Shown here piece by piece: positions 40,900-50,629 of a stretch of DNA of 64,000 nucleotides (its first letter is position 1; each line of letters begins with the position of its first letter). The notes below the pieces were generated by a model that saw only the letters and a list, made by a program, of their open reading frames with translations, had not been told where the DNA came from and did no database searches. The translations under genes and the position numbers were made by a program. The stretch is taken from NCBI RefSeq assembly GCF_003062295.1, contig NZ_PYCN01000009.1:1-64000 (forward strand), in the 5' to 3' direction. The DNA is from Bradyrhizobium algeriense. GTDB taxonomy: Bacteria > Pseudomonadota > Alphaproteobacteria > Rhizobiales > Xanthobacteraceae.

Positions 40900-43146
40900 T
40901 TACGTTTCTGCTGAAAGAGCGCTGGGTTTCGCGTTCGAGCCCAGGCGTTCAACGACGCCCAAATTGGCCTCGAAATCGGGATCATTCCCGTGTTCAACGG
41001 CCAGAAGAGCGTGCTCCAGAGCTTGCTCGAAGCGACCAAGCTTTAAGAATTCGGCCGCCAAATTGTTATGTGCTGCCGCGTGGTGCGGATTCGAACTAAT
41101 GGCAACCTGAGCCAGCGCGATTGCGCGTTCCGTAAATCCGAGCTCGGACGCAGCAACGCCAGCGTTGGCGTTCAAATCCGGGTCGTGAGCTTCATGTCTT
41201 AGAGCCCGATCGTATGCGGCCAGCGCCAGAGCAGCATCTCCTCGTCCCAGATTGAGATTTCCGAGCTCGCGCATCGCTCGCCATTCTGACGGCTTGATCT
41301 CCAATGCACGCTGAAAATCCGCTTCCGCGCCTGTCACATCGACACCTTGAGCGCGCAAAATGCCACGGTTCAAATATGCTTCATAGTATGGTGGTGAAAG
41401 TTCTATCGCTCGCGCATAGGCATCGAGCGCCTCGCGTTCGCGACCCGCTATGCGGGCCAATAGGTTACCGAGGTCATTGTAATACTCGGCATAGTAGGGA
41501 TCGAGCTCAATAGCATCCCGCAGACGCGCCTCAGCTCGAACAACATCTCCGGCCAGCTCATAAACTTGGCTTGTATTGTAAACAAGGATTGATCGATGAA
41601 GCAGAAAGGCGCCTTCGCCGTATGCTTCGACAATCTCTGAGAGTCCGTGCTCGCAAAGTGCTAATGCACTATTGAAGTCGCCTTGTCGCGCCTTAATGTA
41701 GGCGTACGCATTCTCCGCAAATACTTTGATGTATTGATAGCGTGGATGATTTGCGAACTTCTCCTCGATTAACCGCAGGTTGGCAACCGCACAGGCCTCG
41801 GCACGAGGAATATCTACGGGCACCTGGTATCGACCATAGGTCATCGACTGTGCGTACAGGGCGGTAGGAACAAAGCGGCTTAGTGGAAACTGCCGCAAGA
41901 ATGCTTCCAGAAACGGTAGTGAGGAAGAGGAATACCCCATTGCATACAAAACGAATGCAGCATTGATAAAGAGCCCGTTTATCGGGTCATCACCCGACCC
42001 GTGCTTCTGCAACTCAGGATCTGAATAATTTGCAGCGAAGAATTCGAACCAGGTATCATAAAGCCCGATCCCCATGAGGATTTCACAGGGCTGGACCAGC
42101 GCTTCGACCCTCTCGAACTTGTTGCTGAGCGCGACGGCGTGGGCAAGGATCAGCGGAGCTGATCCTGATCTATATTGTGTCAATCGTCGAATGTGCGCTT
42201 CGCTATTGAGCCGATCTAGCACACCACAAGGCAATGTTTCGGCATTTCGGCGATTGATCAAATCGCCAACAAGTCCGTCCTCGACAAATGCAGTGGCCAT
42301 TTCGACCCGCCGCTCTTGCGGGATAGAGGCTAAAAACAGATCCACGATGGCAAGAGCGCTCAACCGGTTAGTAGCATCCAGGCCTCTTCCCATGCATTTG
42401 AGCAACGCGGCACCCACGTCGAGATTGCCATTTGATCGCGTGAATAGGAGGTCCTTTTGCGCCGAAGCAAGACTCTCAACATCAAGTTGACTTTCAAAGT
42501 CCAGTTGGGTGAGAGGTGGGAGAACGAATCGCGGCGCATTTGCAATCAGCAATGCGCCCTCGCGGTCCAGAATCACGAATCGAATTCGTTTGCACTTCTC
42601 CTGAAGTCTTAGGAGAATTTCCAACAGGCTCCGCGAAGTAGCGCAAAGAGCTTGGCAGTTGTCGATAATGAGAACGACTTCGCGGTTAGATGTTTTGAGC
42701 GCTTGCAATATGAATTCACCAAGGCCCACCAGAAGTTTGTTTTGATACTCGTGATGGTAAAATCGGGTACGCTCTTCCCGGTTTGCCGTATTCGTCAAAT
42801 CGCGCGGCACTAAGAAGGCTGCGGAACTACGAAAAGGCCATAGCCTCTTTAAGGTTTGCTCGTATTTGGCTAGAAGCCGCGGCGTGGCGGCCTCGCATTG
42901 CTTTATCAGGTCAAGACACAGCTCTTCAAATCCGGCGAGATAACCGCCGTGCAGCCATGAGCCATTTGATGTGACAACTTCATGGTTGGCAATGCCGTGG
43001 GCCGCTGCCAGCGCAGTGGAGCGCGTACCTGCCCCACTTGTGTCGACCAGCACGACAATACCTGCATCCCGCAACGCCGTGCGGATTAGCGCGACGAACG
43101 GCACCCTCGCCTCGCTAATCCATGTTCCTTTTGACGTTGCACTCAC
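40900..43146 (-). CDS. TPR protein with an N-terminal STAND/AAA-like domain
   Basis: A protein of 748 residues. The N-terminal 320 look like a signalling NTPase: a P-loop position reads VDTSGAGTRST (35-44), with Arg where the catalytic Lys would be, and a good Walker B follows (EVVLIIDNCQALCA). From about residue 480 at least six TPR repeats follow (EARLRDAIELDPYYAEYYNDLGNL, ALDAYARAIELSPPYYEAY, ALAAYDRALRHEAHDPDLNANAG). This resembles STAND-type sensor or adaptor proteins, but the missing Lys argues against normal ATP hydrolysis. It starts 18 bp after the small 70-residue gene and precedes the oxidoreductase genes, so it may be a scaffold or regulator for them. Confidence 0.75.
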   Translation of the reverse strand: MSATSKGTWISEARVPFVALIRTALRDAGIVVLVDTSGAGTRSTALAAAHGIANHEVVTSNGSWLHGGYLAGFEELCLDLIKQCEAATPRLLAKYEQTLKRLWPFRSSAAFLVPRDLTNTANREERTRFYHHEYQNKLLVGLGEFILQALKTSNREVVLIIDNCQALCATSRSLLEILLRLQEKCKRIRFVILDREGALLIANAPRFVLPPLTQLDFESQLDVESLASAQKDLLFTRSNGNLDVGAALLKCMGRGLDATNRLSALAIVDLFLASIPQERRVEMATAFVEDGLVGDLINRRNAETLPCGVLDRLNSEAHIRRLTQYRSGSAPLILAHAVALSNKFERVEALVQPCEILMGIGLYDTWFEFFAANYSDPELQKHGSGDDPINGLFINAAFVLYAMGYSSSSLPFLEAFLRQFPLSRFVPTALYAQSMTYGRYQVPVDIPRAEACAVANLRLIEEKFANHPRYQYIKVFAENAYAYIKARQGDFNSALALCEHGLSEIVEAYGEGAFLLHRSILVYNTSQVYELAGDVVRAEARLRDAIELDPYYAEYYNDLGNLLARIAGREREALDAYARAIELSPPYYEAYLNRGILRAQGVDVTGAEADFQRALEIKPSEWRAMRELGNLNLGRGDAALALAAYDRALRHEAHDPDLNANAGVAASELGFTERAIALAQVAISSNPHHAAAHNNLAAEFLKLGRFEQALEHALLAVEHGNDPDFEANLGVVERLGSNAKPSALSAET

Positions 43147-43163
43147 TTGTCTCGTTTAACGAG

Positions 43164-43376
43164 CTAGACGGTGCCAGTGTAAGGAGTCGTAGTGCGGATT
43201 TTGGTTTTGGTCGTGGTGACCTTCTTGATAATCGACGTGCCGCGCGGCGCTCCTGACTCGTAGGTCAGCTTCTGCTCTTCCGTGGATTCCGCGCGCTTCT
43301 CCGATTCCGTCTCGGTGATGATTTCCGGATATTTGGAGTTGAGCGGATTTGTTGAATGTGCGGTATCAGCAGCCAT
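43164..43376 (-). CDS. 70-residue hydrophilic peptide, possible substrate or precursor
   Basis: MAADTAHSTNPLNSKYP, then an acidic Glu-rich middle (ITETESEKRAESTEEQK), ending with a Thr/Lys-rich segment (KKVTTTKTKIRTTTPYTGTV). The ATG at 43376 has a G-rich site (GGGGGTT) about 7 bases upstream. It is first in a close series with the TPR, molybdopterin and [2Fe-2S]::ferritin genes (18 bp to the next). The shape, an acidic leader followed by a core of modifiable residues, recalls ribosomal peptide precursors, but the family is unknown and no export or cleavage motif is certain. Confidence 0.55.
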   Translation of the reverse strand: MAADTAHSTNPLNSKYPEIITETESEKRAESTEEQKLTYESGAPRGTSIIKKVTTTKTKIRTTTPYTGTV

Positions 43377-43724
43377 TGATATAACCCCCAGCCAACGCTT
43401 TGGTTGAATATCACTAAAGATCCAACTTTCGTTTCAAAATGGGTGTATGTCAATGGCCCTGCAACTCGGAGAATAAAATATTCCCTGCGAGGCTCGAAGA
43501 CCGGGACTAGGTGCCACGGGGCAGCCGTGACCGCTATCGCTTTTTCGGCGCCGTCTCCACACCAACACCAAGCCCAGTCATCGCGGGCCGGACTGGAATA
43601 GATCCCGCCAATCATCGGTTTATCAAACGGAATTAACTGAACAACTTCAATTTGCTACGGAAAGTTGTGCGCAAAGCTGTTTTAGACCCCGCAAACATTC
43701 GGGAATTTTCGAATCCAGCATGTA

Positions 43725-44902
43725 TTACAACGACAGCGCGACCGCGGTGCCAGCCGCGCCGTCGGTGGTCACCAGCTTGTGGCAGCGCGATCTCAGCTCC
43801 TTCAAGAGCGACCCATCGGGGACTGGGTTCTTGGTCCCGTAGACTTGCTGCTTGGTTGAGACAAGTACCTGAGCATGTGCCTTGCGCTTGACGGGTAGCA
43901 GGCGGTCGAGCAATTGCAGCGGCGTACCGTTGTGGCTGCCGTGATGCGCCACTTTGAGGAAATCCACCGGCTCGAGTTCGGAGGCGCATTTCTTTTCGAT
44001 CATTTCCCAGCTTTCGAGTTCGGCATCACCGGGCAGCAGGAGTCGCTTGCCGGCGGCTTCGATGAGCAGGCACAGTGACGTATTGTTCTGCGCCTTGTCG
44101 ATGAACCGTGCGGCCGTCACTCCGTGTTCGCGAATGGCGCGCCGAAGCCGCTCGAAATCGCTGGCCGATATGCCGCCGCGCTCCGCAGCACCGGCGCGCG
44201 CCACCGCGGGAAAGTCCCAATCGAAGCCTTCATCGCCGCCACGCACCTGCTTCTCGTGGCCGGTGCCGACCGCCGCAAGCGCTGTTGTCAAGGCCCGCTC
44301 TCGGGCACTCGTCGTGTAGTACACGCTAACGTCCGGTTCGGGCGCGAGCACCCGGATCTTGATGTTCTTGAACGTCGAAGATTCTTTCGCCTTGCCGCGC
44401 GCCAGGTAGGCAATCGGTTGCTTGCCGAGCTTGCGCAGGTAGTCGATCCGGTCCTTGTTGGCCAAGTTGTTTTCGAGGAGCGAACGGAAGGCGGGGTGCA
44501 GCACCATCCCGTTGCGGCGGACGTCGCGCGCGAATCCAGCCAGACCGTCGCGGAGTCTCTTCTGCAGCTTCGCCTTGGGAAAGTCCCGGTAGTAGTCCGG
44601 ATGGCTCGGCAGGCCCATCCAGACCCGCTCGATTTCCATGCGGTTGAAGATCTCTCGCTCGCGATAGAAGCCTTCCAGGTGGTCGAGATGCTCGTGGGTG
44701 ACAATCAGAAGATCAATCTTTCCATTGCACTGCTTCTCGATGTCGGCGCGATGTCCGGGAAGCGCACCAGGCTAGACGGATCGTTGGGAGCGCGGCCGAA
44801 ATCGATTAAGATATGGCGGGTTTCGGCGCCATCAGGCAGGCTGAGCAGGATGCAGTCGCCGAACCCTACGACGTAACCACGGATCTGAATCGTACCTGTC
44901 AT
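43725..44902 (-). pseudogene. Metallo-beta-lactamase-fold hydrolase (ComEC-like domain), one frameshift
   Basis: Begins MTGTIQIRGYVVGFGDCILLSLPDG at 44902. After a one-base slip near 44760 it continues with the metal motif LLIVTHEHLDHLE, RLLLPGDAE, and VDFLKVAHHGSHNGTP near the C terminus, all typical of MBL-fold proteins related to the ComEC hydrolase domain. Total length would be about 392 residues. The start overlaps the peptidase gene's stop (TGATG), so the two were translated together. The single indel could be real decay or a sequencing error. Confidence 0.75.
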
Positions 44903-46628
44903 CAGTGCCCTCCAGCATAGTGGTCGTTATTGGGCCGGGCGTGCCGCATCGCGGCATTGCGCTGAAGCCGGAGTCGTCTTCCCTCGATCGTGGCGCGGAT
45001 ACGAAAATTTCCACCATCGGGCGCGCCCAATCCGCGGATCCCGTCGCTCACTCCCATGCTACCGGAGCGAATGAGGTAACGGGCATATTGCACTAGCGTC
45101 TTCCGCCGATCTTTCGTAGGCAGAACCATCGCCAGATGCAGGAAGTTACCGTTGCCGTCAAAAACCAACGTTCCACCGCAATAGAGCGGCAGCAATGTGT
45201 TGGTGAGCTTGCCGAGCGCGCGGCCTTTGAGCTCGACGTCTTCACTCCACGCGAATTCGATCACCCGCTCTTTGGGCGGCCAGTAGCCGCTTCGCGCGCG
45301 CTTCTTGGTGTGATAGACGGAAACAATGGTGAGGTTGGCGTCGAAGGGAATCTGGAAGAGCTCGCGGAATTCGTCGAGGAACCGATAGGCGTCGGCCGGC
45401 GTGGCGGTGATCGCTTCGATGTCTTGGCCTCGCGCAAAGCGTGAACGATATCTCTCCTGACACGCCGATCCTCTTGCATCGGCTTGAGTCCGCGCCGGCG
45501 GAAAATGCGTTTGAGTTCTGATCTGATTCCGTAGGAATCATCGGGATAAGCGACTTCGTCGGCGCGCAGCAGGGCGCGCGCATATTCATCGTAGCGTAAA
45601 TCCACCGGCGGGCAGTAGTCGATGGCCCGGAGCATCACGTTGGCGGTTTGGTCGGCGGCGCGAAACAGCGCCTGGATCGCCTGCTGTTGGTCGCGCTTCC
45701 TCCCGCCCGCCTCACGGGAAACCTCCTATGAGATTGCGGATGTAGAGATACTGCAACAGATCGTAATAGACCCCGGTCAGGATCTCGGACCAGCCGTGCT
45801 CCTCGTAAGTGCCGCGCAAATCGCTCATTTTGCGTTTGTTCCAGGCGCCTCGCAGATAGTCCTGCTTGGCTAGGCCATGGATCGCCGCACCGAATTCGCT
45901 GGCGATAGCCGAGACGACATTTTTGGCCGACAGGAGCGCCGGCGCTCCTGTCGTTACTAGCTTGGCAATTTCGCGATTTTCAGACTTGCCAGCATAGCTA
46001 TCGCATCGCCAAAATACTCGTGAAACCCTGCGGTCTCCGGTGAAGAAACCTCGTTGTACCCAGGCTTCAGCCCATCGAGTACTGTGTGGCCGAGTTCATG
46101 CGCGACGATGTCATGCGACAGGCAGGTATGGACCGGCTTGCCGTCGGGGCCTTCGAAATAGCAAAAGTGCAGCGCGCCGGTATCGCGATCGTAAAACGCG
46201 TTGTCATCGTAGCCAGCATGCGGCAACACCAACAGGCGTCCGAGGCCCGACGCCCAAGGCACCGGTCGGCCCAAGGCTGTATCGTCCTCTAACACCGTCA
46301 GGACCTGTTCGATTATCGCCCAGACGTTCACTTGGTGAAAGTTGAAGTTGTCGAGAATCCGCTCGTTCTTCAAGCCTGCAATGCCGACGAATCCTGAGCG
46401 GTCCGCCAAGAGTCTGGCCGGCGTAAACCGTGTATCGAGGTCAGCGTTATAGTCCACGATCGCGACGCGCGCGCTGGTCGGGCCGTCGCCGACGGTAGCA
46501 CACTCGATCGTCGCTTCAACCGGCCACAAATTTCGGGTGCGTGCGAGGAGCGGGTCCTTCGGAAGAACCTTGATCCGAATCGATCCGTTTCGACCTGTGC
46601 GCCGTTTCGTACCTGGCTTAAGTGTCAC
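44902..46628 (-). pseudogene. Zinc metallopeptidase-like protein (HELGH), frameshifted
   Basis: The first 220 residues are clean: MTLKPGTKRRTGRNGSIRIKV, RLLVLPHAGYDDNAFYDRD, then the zinc site HDIVAHELGHTVLDGLKP with the downstream Glu region SPETAGFHEYFGDAIAML, as in zincin peptidases. The frame then slips at about 45962 (LVTTGAPALLSAKNVVSAI), about 45715 (ANVMLRAIDYCPPVDLRYDEYARALL) and about 45440, ending with LYCGGTLVFDGNGNFLHLAMVLP and a stop at 44902. Corrected length would be about 575 residues. It probably formed an operon with the MBL-fold gene. Its role is unknown. Confidence 0.7.
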
Positions 46629-47690
46629 GCAGCCCCTTAATGGGAGCTACAATTCTGACTACAACTCTAGGTTATCGCAACAGCTTTTTTGGACCCGGGA
46701 CGACCACACAGAACCGTAGCGCGCTATTTTCCTAACCTCCTTCGGCACAAGAACAGGGGCCCGGACTTTCGGAACCTCTTGAAATGGATAGGGCTGTTCG
46801 CGTCCAACGGCACGCCACCGGAGGTCATTACAAGCTCTCGGCGAGTGTCACGTCGAGATCAGCTTCGAGGCGCAATGGGTCGCCCCCAAGAAAATCTCCG
46901 AACGCGTTACGGCCGACATCGAGCTTTGGTCAGCGCTTACGAAGGAAGCCGGCATCGAACGCCAATGAGGTTGCTTTACGAGGTTGCTTCTGTTGGCTCG
47001 TGAGATTTTCTTTGATCTCGCGGTGCACACATCGTACACACGCCGCGTTCTAACCAATTGAAAGAATTAAACTCTCGATCCAATCCATCACTGGACCGAC
47101 AGACTAAGAGTCGGCAAGTGTCGCGAGTGTGACACGGCAGGAGTGAATATCGAGCGTGATGAAAGCCAGAATGTCTTTGGTGCTATTGGACCGAGATAGC
47201 TGAGGGTTGAATGTGTCAATGCGCACATACCACACCAATTCCGCAGCATTGGAATGAGATTGATTACAAAAATATGATCGCATTGCTCAACCTGCGACCA
47301 AACCATATGAAGTGAGACGGGCTTTCGTGACCTAGCGTTTTGATGTGGCGAGCTTCCTTTGCTTGCAGTTGAGCGACGAACAAAAGTGCGCTTGTGTTGA
47401 TTCATGTAAATCAACGATCGAAAGCCACTCCGGCTTCCAGCTCCAGGATCGCCTGGCAATGCGACAGAGGGTGTTCCGAGCACATGCCGCGCTTCTTCGC
47501 CTGAACGTTTTCACTTGGAAACCTCGTAGCGGAGTAATTCCACGGCTCTCGCGGAACTTTGCATGCAAGCAGCTCGCCGGCGTCGGCGCTTCCTTTAGAT
47601 CAGCGCGGGGCTCCTTGATGTGCGGTCACAAAGCCATCGAAGTGTGTCGAAGGTTTTTGTTGCTCGGTTGAATCATTTGTGAGATGACCC
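46629..47690. other. About 1 kb without a recognisable gene
   Basis: Short open frames on both strands show no known domain. It separates the peptidase cluster from the excisionase/integrase pair and probably holds promoter sequence for the latter. Confidence 0.5.
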
Positions 47691-48107
47691 GTGCGCAAAC
47701 CGGCGCTAACATCGTTGGAGAATATAGGACCTGATACACCGCTCAGGCTGTCCGTAGCAGCCGCAATCGCGTTTCCGGATCAGACCATTTCCGAGAACAG
47801 CTTGAGACGAGAAGCCAAGCGCGGGCGACTTACGGTCGAGATTATTGCAGGCAAGGTGTTTACGACTCTCAATGAAATTGAAAGGATGCGTGGCCGATGC
47901 CGCGTAGAAGTAAGGGTGCCCGTCTCCACCTCAGACCAGCCCGCTACAGGGCCGGAAAGCTCACCCATCAAGCCACTTGGGTCATCCGGGACGGCACGGG
48001 ATATTACGCCACTGGATGCGCTGAACGCGAAGTTGCAGCGGCTGAGCAAGTCCTCAAGGACTATATTGCAAAAAAATACGCGCCGACGCGCAAGGAACAA
48101 GACTTAG
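47691..48107 (+). CDS. Excisionase-like DNA-binding protein
   Basis: A protein of 138 residues with TPLRLSVAAAIAFPDQTISENSLRREAKRGRLTVEIIAGKVFTTLNEIERM, the MerR/excisionase-type helix-turn-helix that precedes many integrases in Rhizobiales islands. The C-terminal 70 residues are low-complexity and overlap the integrase gene by 211 bp in another frame. Such overlaps are common in this pair. It probably sets direction of recombination for the neighbouring island. Confidence 0.72.
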   Translation: MRKPALTSLENIGPDTPLRLSVAAAIAFPDQTISENSLRREAKRGRLTVEIIAGKVFTTLNEIERMRGRCRVEVRVPVSTSDQPATGPESSPIKPLGSSGTARDITPLDALNAKLQRLSKSSRTILQKNTRRRARNKT

Positions 48108-49099
48108 AGAAAATTCCCGTCGCCGACGTGCTTTCGATTTTCATTGACGACCGCCCCGACCTTTACGTCGAGAACTCCGACGCTCAGAAGTATCTCAATC
48201 GCATCGGGCGCCTCAAAGAGTTTTGGGGAAAGCTCATGTTGTCGGAGGTAACCCGGACCAAGTGCCGTGAGTACCAACAACACCGTGGCAATAAAGGCGG
48301 TGCCCGCCGAGATCTGGAGGATCTCAGGGCAGCCATCGCCAACCATGCGGCGGAAGGGCTGCACCGTGGCATTGTGAAGGTCACGCTTCCCAAGAAGGGC
48401 CCTGCCCGCGATCGATGGCTGACTCGCGATGAAGCCGCCCACCTAATCTGGACGTGTTGGCGCGCCCGCGAGATACAGACCATGCACCGCGGACCCAATA
48501 AAGGACAGCAGGTTGAAACGAATAAGCGGCCCCTTCGCCATCTCGCCCGGTTCATCCTTATCGGGGTCTATAGCGGGACGCGCGCGGGCGCCATTGCGTC
48601 AGCTTCGCCGACCGCGGCTATCGGGCGGTCCTTTGTCGACCTTGAACGTGGCGTCTACTACCGACGCGCCCAGGGGAAGCAGGAGACTAACAAAAGGCAG
48701 CCGCCGATGCCGATCCCACCGCGCCTGCTGGCACACCTGCGACGCTGGAAGGAGCGCAAGATTATTGCGCGGCACTTTGTCGAGTTCAACGGCGAAGGTG
48801 TATCTTCCGTGAAGACCGCGTTCAAGCATGCGGTGACGCTGGCCAAGCTCGGGCCCGGCGTTTCGCCGCATACGTTACGGCACACCGCGGCAACGTGGTT
48901 GATGCAGAACGGTACCGACCCATGGCAAGCCGCCGGGTATCTCGGCATGAGCGTCGAAACGTTGTTGCGCGTGTACGGGCACCACCACCCTGACCACCTA
49001 AAGGACGCCGTCGCCAAGATGACGGCCAAACCTACCGCCTCAGCTTCGCCTCAGAAACCAGCCGAAAGGAAGAAAACGAACGTAGTCAAAATTCAATGA
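47897..49099 (+). CDS. Tyrosine-type site-specific integrase
   Basis: A protein of 400 residues starting MPRRSKGARLHLRPARY. It has the arm/core-binding region and the catalytic set: Arg229 (GVYSGTRAGAI), His325 and Arg328 (SPHTLRHTAA), and Tyr360 (LLRVYGHHHPDHL). The usual LGH is LGM (348-351), as in related rhizobial island integrases. It looks intact. Its stop lies 32 bp before the first tRNA-Met 3'-end copy, so it is the likely enzyme that recognises the tRNA site. It lies outside the 9.3-kb repeat-bounded segment, implying a tandem or nested arrangement. Confidence 0.88.
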   Translation: MPRRSKGARLHLRPARYRAGKLTHQATWVIRDGTGYYATGCAEREVAAAEQVLKDYIAKKYAPTRKEQDLEKIPVADVLSIFIDDRPDLYVENSDAQKYLNRIGRLKEFWGKLMLSEVTRTKCREYQQHRGNKGGARRDLEDLRAAIANHAAEGLHRGIVKVTLPKKGPARDRWLTRDEAAHLIWTCWRAREIQTMHRGPNKGQQVETNKRPLRHLARFILIGVYSGTRAGAIASASPTAAIGRSFVDLERGVYYRRAQGKQETNKRQPPMPIPPRLLAHLRRWKERKIIARHFVEFNGEGVSSVKTAFKHAVTLAKLGPGVSPHTLRHTAATWLMQNGTDPWQAAGYLGMSVETLLRVYGHHHPDHLKDAVAKMTAKPTASASPQKPAERKKTNVVKIQ

Positions 49100-49131
49100 A
49101 AATGGGCACTTCTAGTGGGAATAGTGCGAGT

Positions 49132-49185
49132 TTCCGCCGCTCATAACGGTCTGGTTGCAGGTTCGAGTCCTGCCGGGCCCACCAG
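49132..49185 (+). repeat. Attachment site copy 1: 54-bp tRNA-Met(CAT) 3' end
   Basis: 54 bp identical to 58427-58480. It contains the anticodon loop CTCATAA, the T arm GCAGG-TTCGAGT-CCTGC, the acceptor strand CGGGCCC and ACCA. The 5' half of the tRNA is missing, so this is an attachment-site copy, not a working gene. Confidence 0.88.
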
Positions 49186-49690
49186 TAAGTCAATCACTTA
49201 GCCGGTTTTCATTTCACGACCGGTTGGTCACCGCACCAGAAATGCCCCTGCATCGTTGCGCCCGCTGATGTTTCCGCAGTCCTCAACCTACTTCTCTGGC
49301 TTCGATCTGACTACGACCTCTCCACGCGATCGTAGATTCGGCGGCATTTTCGCAATTGGAAATTGAGCAGCGGCTTGCACTTCTGTGGTCGGAACAGTTT
49401 CTCGACGGTTGAGGACCTGCGAGCGGAACGTGCAGATCGGCGATGGGCGGATCCGGCATAAGCCTCCTCGTAGCTAAGAAGGTGGCGTTCTTCAATCGCC
49501 GCGGCTGCGCACGTCAATTCCCGAGGATGCAACCGTCGTGCAGATGTGATCTCCGGTGGACTCAGGAGCAGCGGAACGAGCCGCGTCATGAAGGCCCTAA
49601 TCAAATATTAGGCGGCCCGAAGACGAGCTCACACTCAAAAAAAAGTCCAGCGAGGTCCGGCAGCCTTCGGCTGAGCTCCTCGCCTGCTGC
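49186..49690. other. No recognisable gene inside the left end of the island
   Basis: A minus-strand frame at 49311-49604 is open but not protein-like. A sequence TCACCGCACCAGAAA near 49228 recurs in part next to the right attachment copy (CACCGCACCAG at 58330), so it may be an integrase arm site. Confidence 0.4.
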
Positions 49691-50074
49691 TCAGCTTCGC
49701 GAAACTAGCGTTCCCAGGTCCCTAAGCAGCACCAGAAGCTTGTTCAGCCCTTCAGGGGAACCGTCCCAGACACCTTCGACCGCAGTAGCGAGCTGCTGCT
49801 TGGCACTTTCGGCCTGGCGCCCGGCATCGATCCGCGTTCCCTTTTTTGCATAACCGCATAATTTCTGCAGTGTTGGTGTGAGTCGGGGCGGTTTACGGCT
49901 CAGCGCGCGGTGGACGCTCGATTGATTCACGTCCACCAGATCTCCTAACGCCTTATCGCTTAGTTTTCTTGATCTTTTGAAGCTTTGCACGAGCGCGACC
50001 GCCTCCAAGGCCCCCTCCTCGGGGCTAACCGGCCGTCCTGCAGACCCTCGATTTTTGCCTTTTCTGCGCGCCAT
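49691..50074 (-). CDS. Small helix-turn-helix (XRE-like) regulator of the island
   Basis: A protein of 127 residues from the ATG at 50074 (an in-frame ATG at 50107 adds 11). A basic N terminus (ARRKGKNRGSAGRP) is followed by LVQSFKRSRKLSDKALGDLVDVNQSSVHRALSRKPPRLTPTLQKLCGYAKKGTR, a Cro/XRE-type helix-turn-helix. The rest is a helical tail. It is divergent from the NADAR gene with 47 bp between; a TGCA-N4-TGCA palindrome lies in the gap. It probably represses itself and its neighbour and may be the system's control element. Confidence 0.75.
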   Translation of the reverse strand: MARRKGKNRGSAGRPVSPEEGALEAVALVQSFKRSRKLSDKALGDLVDVNQSSVHRALSRKPPRLTPTLQKLCGYAKKGTRIDAGRQAESAKQQLATAVEGVWDGSPEGLNKLLVLLRDLGTLVSRS

Positions 50075-50079
50075 AATTA

Positions 50080-50091
50080 TGCAATAATGCA
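50080..50091. promoter_or_regulatory. Candidate operator between the HTH and NADAR genes
   Basis: TGCAATAATGCA, an inverted TGCA pair in an AT-rich 47-bp divergent promoter (ATTATGCAATAATGCAG) within otherwise GC-rich DNA. Likely binding site of the adjacent XRE-like protein; low complexity makes chance occurrence possible. Confidence 0.35.
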
Positions 50092-50121
50092 GAAATTCGA
50101 TGTTCACACAAGAGGTCGGCC

Positions 50122-50625
50122 ATGAAGGAAATCCGGTTCTATCGTGCGAGCGAAAAGCCGTACGGTGTGTTCAGCAACCTTTACAGGCGTGCGATCACGT
50201 TCGAGGGACGCATCTTTCCAACGTCCGAACATGCCTACCAGGCCGGGAAAGCCCGCAAGGAAGAAGTGCGGGAGTGGCTCATGGCAGCACCTTCGCCGGC
50301 GTTACTCGCGATGGCGGCGCACGGTCTCTACCAGTGGGACATCGTTCCCGACTGGTCGAAGGTGAAGTTCGACCGCATGAGGGGCGTGCTCATGGCGAAG
50401 TTCACTCAGCACGCTGACCTAGCGGCCATTCTCCTCGAGACCAAGGATGCCGTGCTGATCGAGACTGCGACCGTGGACAGTGCAGTGAATAGGCTGTGGG
50501 GAGAGGTGCCCGGCAAAGGGGGCAAGAACATGCTGGGAATCATGCTGATGGAGGTCCGTCAGCATCTGGCCCAGAGGAGCGGCACCAAGCGACGCCGTAA
50601 GGTCGCGATGCAGGCTGCCGAATAA
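50122..50625 (+). CDS. NADAR/YbiA-family protein
   Basis: A protein of 167 residues (ATG at 50122, GAGG eight bases upstream). Family motifs: FYRASEKPYGVFSNLY, the FPTSEHAYQAGKA block with its catalytic-type Glu, WSKVKFDRMRGVLMAKF, LIETATVDSAVNRLWGE and KNMLGIMLMEVRQHL. NADAR proteins are N-glycosidases; members act on riboflavin intermediates (YbiA type) or remove ADP-ribose from guanine. It converges on the PfkB gene with only 4 bp between stops and belongs to the same island. It may cleave an N-ribosyl product of the PRTase-like protein or protect the host from a toxic one. Intact. Confidence 0.86.
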   Translation: MKEIRFYRASEKPYGVFSNLYRRAITFEGRIFPTSEHAYQAGKARKEEVREWLMAAPSPALLAMAAHGLYQWDIVPDWSKVKFDRMRGVLMAKFTQHADLAAILLETKDAVLIETATVDSAVNRLWGEVPGKGGKNMLGIMLMEVRQHLAQRSGTKRRRKVAMQAAE

Positions 50626-50629
50626 AATT

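Noticed and set aside
49132..49185. Functional tRNA-Met gene
   Set aside because: Only the 3' part from the anticodon stem is present; no D arm or 5' acceptor strand lies upstream.
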